DNA of 21,513 nt from Proteobacteria bacterium UBA7821 (GTDB taxonomy: Bacteria > Pseudomonadota > Gammaproteobacteria > Comchoanobacterales > Comchoanobacteraceae): contig DLBP01000053.1 in the NCBI GenBank assembly GCA_002480165.1, positions 1 through 21,513 on the forward strand, in the 5' to 3' direction. How positions within the stretch are numbered: the first letter of the stretch is position 1; the number at the start of each line of letters is the position of its first letter. The notes beneath the pieces were generated by a model. It was not told where the DNA came from and searched no databases. It saw only the letters and a list, made by a program, of their open reading frames with translations. Below are positions 15,101-21,513 of the stretch, in pieces. Position numbers and translations under genes: made by a program.

Positions 15101-16299
15101 ATAAGAAATCACTCACTCTAGCCACGGTAATAGCGCTGAGTATCGTTGCTTTGGTCGCACTCAAAACCAGAGGGTCCACCTCCAGCACCGACCAAGACGT
15201 CTATCAACGTGTTACCCAGTCGGACAATCACAATCATGTTCGTGTTAGCGGCCGCCTTCAAGCTGCGAAATCAACGTTGATAACAATCCCAGAAGATGGT
15301 GTTATCGTCGACATCATCACCCCATTTGGTGGGGTTGTTGAAACTGGCGATCCACTGATATCACTCAAGTCGAATGACATGAAAAATAAGTACTTAGATA
15401 CATTAATAGAGTACCTGACTAAACAGAATGATACACGTGAGGCATTGAAAGAGTATCAATCTCAGAAAAAATTATTTCAATCAGGCCTGACACCAGAAAA
15501 TGAACTAATCCAAGCAGAAAAAGACTACTTTTTAAAAGAAATTGAAACGATCAAAAGTCAGACGAATCTAGAGCAATTTGTTGAGAGCTTCGATACCAGT
15601 TGGGATGAAATTGATCAACTGCGGCTGTCTGATGTAGAATCCTTCAAGTTATTTATGGAAAAGCAAAGTGGTATCCTCAAGATCAAATCCACAACTTCAG
15701 GAACATTTGCTGCTTATAAATACAAAGATGCAGCCACACAAGATACCGTGTCAGTCCAATCGGGTGCCTTTATCGCAAAAAACAAGATCATCGGCAGTGT
15801 CTCAGACCTAAGCCAACTCAAAGCTGTCGCCAATATTTCAGAAAAAGATATCCATCACCTTCATATTGGCATGTCAGTCAATCTGTCACTGAGTCATGAT
15901 CGGTCTAAACAATTCAAAGGCACCATCGAAGCAATTGATTTATCTGAACAACTTGATAATCATGGCAGTGCCCCAACGTATCCTGTCACGATTCAGCCAG
16001 AAAATAAAGAATTTAGCCCCGAGTATCTAGGGAAAAAAGTAGTCATTGAACTGGTCACAGCCAAACAAACTTATCTGCTGGTGCCAATCTCTGCTATTTT
16101 AGTTAATGACTATGGTCACGCTGTATTGGTTGGCCCAGACAGAACTGTCACCGAAGTTGAGATCGGTCCAACTTTTGGTCAATCAGTTGCCATCTTATCA
16201 GGCCTTAATGAAAACGATGAAGTGATTATCAACCCATCACTGGACGATCATGAATCTTTCATTCAAGAAACCAACCCTTCAACTCTCATCTCGTTATAA
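15097..16299 (+). CDS. Periplasmic adaptor (membrane fusion protein) of a MacA/HlyD type
   Basis: Inner-membrane-anchored periplasmic adaptor, 400 residues, linking the ABC pump to the TolC-like channel. Residues 5-23 form a single N-terminal anchor. The biotinyl-lipoyl-like half motif begins at VRVSGRLQAAKS and GVIVDIITPFGGVVETGDPL. A short helical hairpin (about 90-175) follows, then the second lipoyl half around SGTFAAYKYKD, a beta-barrel (DLSQLKAVANISEKDIHHL onward), and a membrane-proximal domain with LLVPISAILVND. It overlaps both neighbours by four bases (ATGA) and one base (TAATG), and GGGAGA precedes its ATG. The short hairpin resembles adaptors for MacB-type pumps rather than RND pumps. 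Confidence 0.88.
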   Translation: MNKKSLTLATVIALSIVALVALKTRGSTSSTDQDVYQRVTQSDNHNHVRVSGRLQAAKSTLITIPEDGVIVDIITPFGGVVETGDPLISLKSNDMKNKYLDTLIEYLTKQNDTREALKEYQSQKKLFQSGLTPENELIQAEKDYFLKEIETIKSQTNLEQFVESFDTSWDEIDQLRLSDVESFKLFMEKQSGILKIKSTTSGTFAAYKYKDAATQDTVSVQSGAFIAKNKIIGSVSDLSQLKAVANISEKDIHHLHIGMSVNLSLSHDRSKQFKGTIEAIDLSEQLDNHGSAPTYPVTIQPENKEFSPEYLGKKVVIELVTAKQTYLLVPISAILVNDYGHAVLVGPDRTVTEVEIGPTFGQSVAILSGLNENDEVIINPSLDDHESFIQETNPSTLISL

Positions 16300-16973
16300 T
16301 GATTGAACTACAGTCAATTAGTAAGTCATATGAAAACGGTGAACATGAGCAATTAATTCTTGAGGATATTAACCTATCTATTCAAGCAGGAGAATATTGG
16401 GCAATCACGGGAAAATCTGGATCAGGCAAATCCACACTAATGAACATTATTGGACTGATGTGCCAATGGAATTCAGGTGACTATACCCTATTAGGACAGT
16501 CAGTTGCTCGCCAGCAAGATAAACAGTTGTCCCTGATGAGAAATAAAACTTTTGGCTTTATTTTCCAACAATTTAACTTAATTAGCCGGATGTCTGTATT
16601 AGACAATGTCAGTCTACCACTACTCTACAGTCAAGATCATAGCCACATAGTAGATCGGTCAATGGAAGCACTAAACAAAGTCAATATGGCAGAATATGCC
16701 CATAAGAAAACCAATCAATTATCTGGTGGGCAGCAACAGCGTGTAGCCATAGCACGAGCCATTGTTAATCAACCCAGCATATTACTAGCAGACGAGCCAA
16801 CGGGCGCACTGGATAATAGCAATAGCAGAATCATCGTTGAGTTAATCGAACAATTACATTATCAGGAACAAGTGACTGTCATCACAATAACACACGACCA
16901 AGACATCGCATCACGCTCTCCAAATAGAGCAATCATTGATTCAGGGCGCCTGGTGGAGATAGACAAGAAATGA
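16299..16973 (+). CDS. ABC transporter ATPase of the MacB/LolD class
   Basis: Cytoplasmic ATPase, 224 residues, typical length for a stand-alone MacB/LolD-type subunit. Walker A GKSGSGKS (38-45), Q-loop Gln90 in FIFQQFNL, complete signature LSGGQQQRVAIARA (141-154), Walker B ILLADEP (161-167), D-loop GALD and H-loop ITITHD are all canonical, so it should be active. The start ATG overlaps the adaptor stop (TAATG), and its own stop overlaps the permease start. In E. coli MacB this domain is fused to the permease; here it is separate, as in LolCDE and many peptide or antibiotic exporters. Confidence 0.94.
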   Translation: MIELQSISKSYENGEHEQLILEDINLSIQAGEYWAITGKSGSGKSTLMNIIGLMCQWNSGDYTLLGQSVARQQDKQLSLMRNKTFGFIFQQFNLISRMSVLDNVSLPLLYSQDHSHIVDRSMEALNKVNMAEYAHKKTNQLSGGQQQRVAIARAIVNQPSILLADEPTGALDNSNSRIIVELIEQLHYQEQVTVITITHDQDIASRSPNRAIIDSGRLVEIDKK

Positions 16974-18136
16974 TGGACACTCAGCGTATGATCAAGCAGG
17001 CTTTTTACAACATCTACCAGCATAAAACACGTTCTATTTTAGCCTGCCTGGGTATGATTATAGGAAGCGCCTGCATAACCACACTGATGTTTGTTGGTCA
17101 TATGGCAAGTAATAATATCCTTAAGTTGGTTGATAACATTGGAAAGGATAACATATACATTAAGTACATAGGTAAAGCGAGCACAGATGAATCAACGATT
17201 GATCAACTCAATACTCAATTGAACATCGACGGCCTAAGCGCCTTCGCCCACATCTACACAACACCATCTGAAGTTAGTTATGGTGATGATAAAATAAACA
17301 GTGAGATCAATGGTGTCAATAGCCATTACTTTGCCGTGGCTAAAGGCAAACTAATCCAAGGCAGATACCTAACCGATGAAGACATAGGCAAACAAAACTG
17401 TGTGATCACCGAACCACTCGCCGATGAGATGAAGCACCATGGGGCTGTTGGGACAGTAGGTCAGCTATTGGGTATCAACAATCATTACTGTCGAGTGATT
17501 GGAGTTATGGAACCCAATTATAGTAACTGGCTTTTGGACCATCATTCCAGTGTGGTGTATTTACCTGACAGGTCAATCCGTGATATGGGCTATGATCTTA
17601 TATTAAACACATCGATCTTATCATTTAAGCCTGGTAATATCACTCGAGATAGAATCACCACACAGCACTGGTTTATGCAATATATACCCAACTTGAATTT
17701 TCGCGCAATCATTGCCAAAGACGAAGTCAGTGTCATCGAGTCAATGTCAAAAACCTTGAAAAGAATGCTATCGTTTATTGGTGGTATTTCACTATTGGTC
17801 GGCGGCATTGGAGTGATGAATATCATGCTGGTTTCAGTTTTAGAGCGTAAAAGAGAAATCGGTATACGCATGGCACTTGGTGCTAATAGACGACAAATTA
17901 AGCTCATGGTTCTACAAGAGGTATTGATATTGTCAACCATGAGTACCTTGATTGGCATCACAATCAGTCTCATTGCGACTTACACAATCACACTATTTAC
18001 GTCATGGGAATTTGAGTGGGTGTTATCACCTATCTTAATGGGATCTTGCACAACGATTATCATTGGCATTCTTTCTGGCTACATTCCTGCGGTCAATGCC
18101 TCAAAGCTTGATCCAATTGCTGCAATCAGTCAATAA
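16970..18136 (+). CDS. MacB-like FtsX-family permease
   Basis: Mechanotransmission-type ABC permease, 388 residues. The N-terminal stretch (MIKQAFYNIYQHKTRSIL) leads into a first span at about 26-45. A periplasmic domain of roughly 210 residues follows (about 50-262), then three C-terminal spans (about 264-290, 318-342 and 350-372), including GGIGVMNIMLVSVLERKREIG followed by IRMALGANR, the FtsX/MacB signature region. Two adjacent ATGs (16970 and 16973) are possible starts; the first overlaps the ATPase stop as ATGA. It completes a channel-adaptor-ATPase-permease set. This type of pump exports substrates from the periplasm, such as peptides, lipoproteins, macrolide-like compounds or siderophores; which applies here is unknown. 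Confidence 0.92.
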   Translation: MMDTQRMIKQAFYNIYQHKTRSILACLGMIIGSACITTLMFVGHMASNNILKLVDNIGKDNIYIKYIGKASTDESTIDQLNTQLNIDGLSAFAHIYTTPSEVSYGDDKINSEINGVNSHYFAVAKGKLIQGRYLTDEDIGKQNCVITEPLADEMKHHGAVGTVGQLLGINNHYCRVIGVMEPNYSNWLLDHHSSVVYLPDRSIRDMGYDLILNTSILSFKPGNITRDRITTQHWFMQYIPNLNFRAIIAKDEVSVIESMSKTLKRMLSFIGGISLLVGGIGVMNIMLVSVLERKREIGIRMALGANRRQIKLMVLQEVLILSTMSTLIGITISLIATYTITLFTSWEFEWVLSPILMGSCTTIIIGILSGYIPAVNASKLDPIAAISQ

Positions 18137-18206
18137 ATTCCATCAACTGCTGTCGAAAGAAGAACCATAAGGTGTGGACCACTCTGATGACAGATGAAGT
18201 GCTAAT

Positions 18207-18292
18207 GACGGTCTGTTGAGAGACCCGTCTACCCATCAAATCGAGGCAGTTGTTCAGACTTGCTAGTGACTCGATCGCCGGCTTACGAGCCG
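18207..18292 (+). other. Two hairpins in the gap after the efflux operon
   Basis: GACGGTCT (18207-18214) pairs with AGACCCGTC (18221-18229) with one bulged base, and CGGCT (18279-18283) pairs with AGCCG (18288-18292) around TACG. Neither has a T-run. They may mark the 3' end of the efflux transcript or a small structured RNA. I see no convincing gene in 18137-18353. Confidence 0.3.
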
Positions 18293-18353
18293 ATACTGGT
18301 CTGTTAAAACGCAAACTTGATGTTATTATTTTTCACAATCTCTAATATAAAGA

Positions 18354-18376
18354 AAAGCCTGGCAATGCCAGGCTTT
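18354..18376 (-). terminator. Intrinsic terminator of the porin gene
   Basis: AAAGCCTGGC and GCCAGGCTTT form a perfect 10-bp stem around a 3-base loop. On the minus strand the hairpin is followed by TTCTTTATA, directly downstream of the porin stop. It may also stop plus-strand readthrough, less efficiently. Confidence 0.85.
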
Positions 18377-18407
18377 CCGTACTTCAACTAAGCGTGAACT
18401 TAGATTC

Positions 18408-19556
18408 TTAGAAGTCCATCGCGAGGTATAAGAAAGAGACATCTTTCTTAGAAGTTCCGCTATGTAACTGCTTGTAGTGTCCTTGCTGGTGTGCAAGACC
18501 GACTACAAAGTTCTCGGATAACGCTTTTGTGATTGCAGCTTCGTACCCTTTTGCTCTTGGCTTAGCAAATGAAGCTGTACTTGCTTTATCAGAGCTGTTT
18601 GAGTAGTAAGCACCACCGAAGGCAAGTGTCTCACTGAGGTCATATCTTAAACTGAAGTTTAAGATTTTCTGAACAGCTTGCTTTGAGTTCATATCCAGCT
18701 CGTTGTCTTCTAGGAATGCGAAGCCATGAGCGAATTTGAATTCTTTGTAAGCCGCGCTTACAGAACCATTGAAGCTAACTGAGTCATCAGTTGCAGCACC
18801 GTTACCATCAGCAAATGTTACACCACCTGTTAAGGATAGTTTAACATCTTTTGGTGTGACGAAATCATAAGATAAGACCATTTCGTTGAAGTTCTTACCT
18901 GATCCGCAAGTTGCTGTTGTGTCAGCAATGCCACCAGCTTCTAGTGGAGCAGAGATGCCGTCAGTAGCACACTTGGTGTGTGACAAACCGAAGGTAACAC
19001 CGTTCATAGATGGGCTTATGTACTTAATTGTCGCATGTCCATCTTCAACTTTGTTAGACTCATTGCTTTCTCTTAGGCCTACCCAGTATACACTGTCTAC
19101 TGGTGCACCAACTAACCAGTCGCCAGGTCCTAGTACAGGGTGATCAACAGTTTGTACTTTATCTGCAACACCTTCGTCGAAACCGACTGTTAGTGTTCCA
19201 TACTTAGCACTCTCAACGCTGACGTACGCTTCTTCAGCACTTAGACCGATTGGCGCAGTAACAGTGGTTCCACTGACTGTAGTAGTCTGTCGTGAGTTGG
19301 CATCGATTTCCATGACAGCGCTTGCTTTCATAGGACCGATTGGTGTCATGATGTCTGAGTAACCAACGACATTAACGTGACCTGTCCAAACTGTGTCTGG
19401 GTAGATGTAGTTAGTCGAATCATGTGCGTTGTATTTCATTACAGCGACAGCCATGTCACCGGATATATCTAAACCACTTTCAGCGTGTGCAAATGGAGCT
19501 AATAGGGTCCCCATTGCAGCAGCAACTGTCAGAAGTTTGGTTGCTTTAATTGGCAT
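18408..19556 (-). CDS. Gram-negative trimeric-type outer membrane porin
   Basis: Outer-membrane general porin, 382 residues. A clear Sec signal peptide (residues 1-25, ending APFAHA) precedes a mature N-terminus with the first strand GLDISGDMAVAVMKY. The rest alternates short amphipathic strands with polar loops and contains the typical constriction-loop region about a third of the way in. It ends in YLAMDF, the C-terminal Phe being the outer-membrane assembly signal. There are two cysteines, both in one loop (THTKCATDG-like context and TATCGSG), perhaps a disulfide. A strong ribosome site GGAGG (complement of 19562-19566) lies 5 bases before ATG 19556, and promoter and terminator are both good, which suggests high expression. 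Substrate selectivity is unknown. Confidence 0.9.
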   Translation of the reverse strand: MPIKATKLLTVAAAMGTLLAPFAHAESGLDISGDMAVAVMKYNAHDSTNYIYPDTVWTGHVNVVGYSDIMTPIGPMKASAVMEIDANSRQTTTVSGTTVTAPIGLSAEEAYVSVESAKYGTLTVGFDEGVADKVQTVDHPVLGPGDWLVGAPVDSVYWVGLRESNESNKVEDGHATIKYISPSMNGVTFGLSHTKCATDGISAPLEAGGIADTTATCGSGKNFNEMVLSYDFVTPKDVKLSLTGGVTFADGNGAATDDSVSFNGSVSAAYKEFKFAHGFAFLEDNELDMNSKQAVQKILNFSLRYDLSETLAFGGAYYSNSSDKASTASFAKPRAKGYEAAITKALSENFVVGLAHQQGHYKQLHSGTSKKDVSFLYLAMDF

Positions 19557-19610
19557 AATTTCCTCCTTCCAATAAAAAATAAACTTTTAAGTTAAGCTCA
19601 CACTACGCAA

Positions 19611-19639
19611 ATCATATCCACTAGCGGAACTCATTGCAA
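19611..19639 (-). promoter_or_regulatory. Sigma-70 promoter of the porin gene
   Basis: On the minus strand: TTGCAA (complement of 19634-19639), 17-base spacer, TATGAT (complement of 19611-19616). The leader is about 48 bases and AT-rich. Confidence 0.65.
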
Positions 19640-19699
19640 GCGCTCAGAGCAATTAAAGTACTGTATTGGTAATTTAACGCCCCAGTCACGCAATAATAA

Positions 19700-19708
19700 T
19701 GCTATAAT
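19700..19708 (+). promoter_or_regulatory. Extended -10 promoter upstream of the FtsN-like gene
   Basis: TGCTATAAT is an extended -10 element with a consensus hexamer (19703-19708). No good -35 is seen. It would give a leader of about 98 bases for the gene at 19813. That leader contains a ten-codon ATG frame (19774-19806), probably fortuitous. Confidence 0.5.
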
Positions 19709-19812
19709 AACCCGATTGCAACATAATAGTGATTTCTTTCATCTGGAAAGCGGCTTGATTCCCACAACAAAGCATGGCACACTGGACGTATCTTTATCAG
19801 ACATGACGAGCC

Positions 19813-20259
19813 ATGCCAAGAAACAGTAAGCGCAAAAACACAGCCACCCAGAGTCAACCAAGCAGGATGCCATTAATGTTATTCTGTGCTGGTGCCCTAC
19901 TTGGGATCCTGATCTTTTATGTCACAGCTTACCAGAAAACAGAGCAAACCACTGCCCTATCTCCAAGGACCAGTATCGGAACATTTCAGACATCGCGTCA
20001 CAGCAATTATCTATTTGCTGTTGAACTGGCAAAGTCGACCCTTCAATCAGAGCTAACATCAATGATTGCTAACATTCCCAGCTCAGTTGCTCACCCACAT
20101 CAAATAGAAGCCATGCAAAAAGATGGCGTTGTCACCTACAGGCTTAGTATCACTGACATCCCAACCATGCGCCAAGCCTGGCGTACAAAAGCACTGCTAA
20201 ACAAAAACAACTTTCACGCGAAAGTATACCGTAGGCTCACACTCAATGAGCACGATTGA
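19813..20259 (+). CDS. Small FtsN-like SPOR-domain protein
   Basis: Bitopic inner-membrane protein of 148 residues: a basic cytoplasmic tail (RNSKRKN), one span at about 19-38, a short linker (39-63), and a C-terminal domain (64-142) whose strand-helix-strand-helix pattern fits a diverged SPOR domain (YLFAVELAK ... TYRLSI ... MRQAWRTKALLNKNNFHAKV). SPOR domains bind denuded septal peptidoglycan, and FtsN activates septal synthesis. E. coli FtsN has 319 residues, with a long linker that this protein lacks. Support comes from the neighbour: the next gene is an hslV relative, and ftsN-hslV-hslU is a conserved gammaproteobacterial order. The genes overlap by 14 bases. The ribosome site is weak. 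The fold assignment is by eye and moderately sure. Confidence 0.65.
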   Translation: MPRNSKRKNTATQSQPSRMPLMLFCAGALLGILIFYVTAYQKTEQTTALSPRTSIGTFQTSRHSNYLFAVELAKSTLQSELTSMIANIPSSVAHPHQIEAMQKDGVVTYRLSITDIPTMRQAWRTKALLNKNNFHAKVYRRLTLNEHD

Positions 20260-20773
20260 GTATTCACAACCGACGATTCTGATTTATCGAGATTCCATTA
20301 GCTGCAACGTTGGTGTTTGTTACTGCCAACACAAGCCCATTATCTTCGAATACAATCAGCCACCACTACTGGCTGTTTTTCTACAACCGAGCCTTGACAT
20401 GCAGAAAACCGTCAACCACATTCATGCTCACCAAAACATGGCTATCAATCAACTGGCTAGAACCGTCATTAAACTCTGGGTAGCTCATCACCAATCGTCA
20501 TGCCACATCCTACTCATCGATGCCCAACGAACGCTCGAAGTCAGCCTGCATGATGGTATCATTGACCACGCCCAAAACCCACTGGCATTTGGACCCTGTA
20601 ATGACTATGCTACAGCCTCATCAAAAGCTCTAGGACAAATGCCAAAGCAACCGCGACATTACATCTCTGGTCATGATATCGTTCAAAAGGCATTGCTTAT
20701 TTGTACTGACATTGCCGTTTTGAATAAAACAATCGTAGGCATCAAGACAATCCCAAATCAACCACAACACTAA
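20246..20773 (+). CDS. Highly diverged HslV-like (ClpQ) protease-fold protein
   Basis: Its 175 residues match the 176 of E. coli HslV, the proteolytic ring of the HslUV machine, and it aligns end to end by eye. It opens MSTI where HslV has MTTI, so the mature N-terminus would be Ser instead of catalytic Thr. Asp16 and Lys30 sit near the positions of HslV Asp17 and Lys33. The C-terminal half is the clearest match (PLAFGPCNDYATASSKAL, then DIVQKALLICTDIAVLNKTIVGIKTI). However, GDGQ is RDSI, the AGGTAD segment is FLQPSLD-like, and GSGG is GPCN, so substrate-binding and oxyanion glycines are lost. hslU is not downstream; an initiator tRNA is. It is probably inactive or altered, and the homology is inferred without a search. 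Confidence 0.7.
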   Translation: MSTIEYSQPTILIYRDSISCNVGVCYCQHKPIIFEYNQPPLLAVFLQPSLDMQKTVNHIHAHQNMAINQLARTVIKLWVAHHQSSCHILLIDAQRTLEVSLHDGIIDHAQNPLAFGPCNDYATASSKALGQMPKQPRHYISGHDIVQKALLICTDIAVLNKTIVGIKTIPNQPQH

Positions 20774-20786
20774 ATAAAAAAAACGC

Positions 20787-20815
20787 TTGTTTTTTCTGGA
20801 TTATCATTGTACAAT
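20787..20815 (+). promoter_or_regulatory. Promoter of the initiator tRNA gene
   Basis: TTGTTT (20787-20792), 17-base spacer, TACAAT (20810-20815). The predicted start is near 20822, five bases before the mature tRNA. Confidence 0.65.
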
Positions 20816-20826
20816 CTCTACAACAT

Positions 20827-20903
<77 letters not shown>

Positions 20904-21028
20904 TCTTTTGCTCACTCTACTGTACGCCAGTAAATTAGTGTTAAAAGTAGTTGATTTTCATTAAAATTTTTAAAAAATAAAATAATAGTAGTTCTACAAA
21001 AGCAATAATAATTAACTTTAAAAATTAA
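20904..21028. other. AT-rich spacer after the initiator tRNA
   Basis: The first 28 bases still have moderate GC and include a small hairpin (TACTG 20918-20922 with CAGTA 20928-20932). From about 20930 the sequence becomes very A/T-rich, with stops in all frames. No copy of the tRNA 3' end, integrase or recognisable site is visible in the remaining 600 bases. Confidence 0.6.
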
Positions 21029-21513
21029 ATGAAATTTAAATCTTTAATTATTTTTTTAATTACATCTTCGACATTTCTAATATGTTTGTTGTCCATATTA
21101 AAGATCATGTCCACACTTCAAGGCGTAAACTTTACAAACCTTAATGTTAGTCAAAATTTTATTTTAGGAATAATTTTATCTTTAGGATTTATATTTCTTG
21201 GGGATAAATTAAATCATCTTGTAAAAATTCTATCATTATCATCTATATTCACATTAGTTTATGTGTATATTAATGAGAGTGCACCCATTTGGTATTATAT
21301 TGCTGTTCTTTTAGTAATATTATTTTTTACACATAGACTTAAAAAATATAATCTAAATTACTTAAAAGAGGATTTTGTATCTGAAAGGATAATTTTTGAT
21401 TTTATAACTTTGTTTGGAATTATCTTTTTTGCTTTTGTAATTTTATTTCCATTTTACATAATGTTAATCACAAGTTTCAAAACACAAATTGCTTTATTAG
21501 TTAATCCTTTAGA
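21029..21513 (+). CDS. Sugar ABC transporter permease, MalG/AglG-like, 5' part (runs off the window)
   Basis: An open frame of 161 codons from ATG 21029 to the window end with no stop. The protein is very hydrophobic: spans at about residues 4-27, 43-58, 65-80, 87-102 and 128-150. The last residues, VILFPFYIMLITSFKTQ, match the first span and following loop of MalG-type carbohydrate permeases. The first 120 residues are then an extra N-terminal membrane region, a layout I associate with the alpha-glucoside-type permeases of marine alphaproteobacteria such as SAR11. Codon use is strongly A/T-ending, unlike every other gene here. It is either an acquired gene or foreign contig sequence. No good ribosome site is seen before the ATG. 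The family call is moderate because the core domain lies outside the window. Confidence 0.55.
   Translation, partial: MKFKSLIIFLITSSTFLICLLSILKIMSTLQGVNFTNLNVSQNFILGIILSLGFIFLGDKLNHLVKILSLSSIFTLVYVYINESAPIWYYIAVLLVILFFTHRLKKYNLNYLKEDFVSERIIFDFITLFGIIFFAFVILFPFYIMLITSFKTQIALLVNPL

Noticed and set aside
18126..18314. 62-codon minus-strand frame after the efflux operon
   Set aside because: No ribosome site, no recognisable domain, and it overlaps the permease 3' end; it is probably chance.
19774..19806. Ten-codon frame upstream of the FtsN-like gene
   Set aside because: No ribosome site and too short to judge; it is in frame with the gene but ends in a stop before it.
20774..20800. A-run / T-run pair after the HslV-like gene as an intrinsic terminator
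   Set aside because: The stem would be almost all A-T pairs with little GC, and the T-run overlaps the -35 region of the tRNA promoter; evidence is too weak.

Overview
The window is a piece of a gammaproteobacterial chromosome of moderate GC (low-to-mid 40s percent by eye). The best lineage evidence is the ubiE-ubiJ-ubiB gene order and an ftsN-like gene next to an hslV-like gene, both gammaproteobacterial arrangements. UbiA, UbiE, UbiJ and UbiB indicate ubiquinone-based respiration. A porin, a lipocalin, a glycine-zipper lipoprotein and a TolC-type protein show a Gram-negative envelope. I cannot place it below class level. No integrase, transposase, CRISPR array or phage gene is visible.

Layout. 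1-1161: 3' part of uvrA. 1227-2213: a eukaryotic-type class I fructose-bisphosphate aldolase. 2226-4857 (minus): ubiA followed by an ABC-2 type ATPase/permease pair. 4949-5679: a glycine-zipper lipoprotein convergent with rpsT, which starts at TTG. 5831-9068: a sodium:solute symporter convergent with thrS. 9267-9791: a Blc-type lipocalin behind a promoter-overlapping palindrome. 9986-13719: an unidentified membrane-associated protein, then ubiE, ubiJ and ubiB in a tight operon. 13757-18136: a four-gene tripartite efflux operon (TolC-like, adaptor, ATPase, MacB-like permease) with its own promoter inside the end of ubiB. 18408-19556 (minus): a porin with a strong ribosome site and a clear terminator. 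19813-20773: a small FtsN-like SPOR protein overlapping a highly diverged HslV homologue. 20827-20903: an initiator tRNA. After about 20930 the base composition falls to roughly 20-25% GC, and the last 485 bases encode the start of a sugar ABC permease.

The most unusual points are the HslV-like protein, which keeps the length and C-terminal fold signature of HslV but has lost its glycine-rich active-site segments and its hslU partner, and the sharp composition break just after the initiator tRNA. That break could be a tRNA-associated island or an assembly chimera. The SPOR protein and the HslV relative are translationally coupled (14-bp overlap), so they may form a repurposed ftsN-hslV unit. 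Several genes have good sigma-70 promoters, and one of them shows that the longest reading frame of the symporter begins too far upstream.
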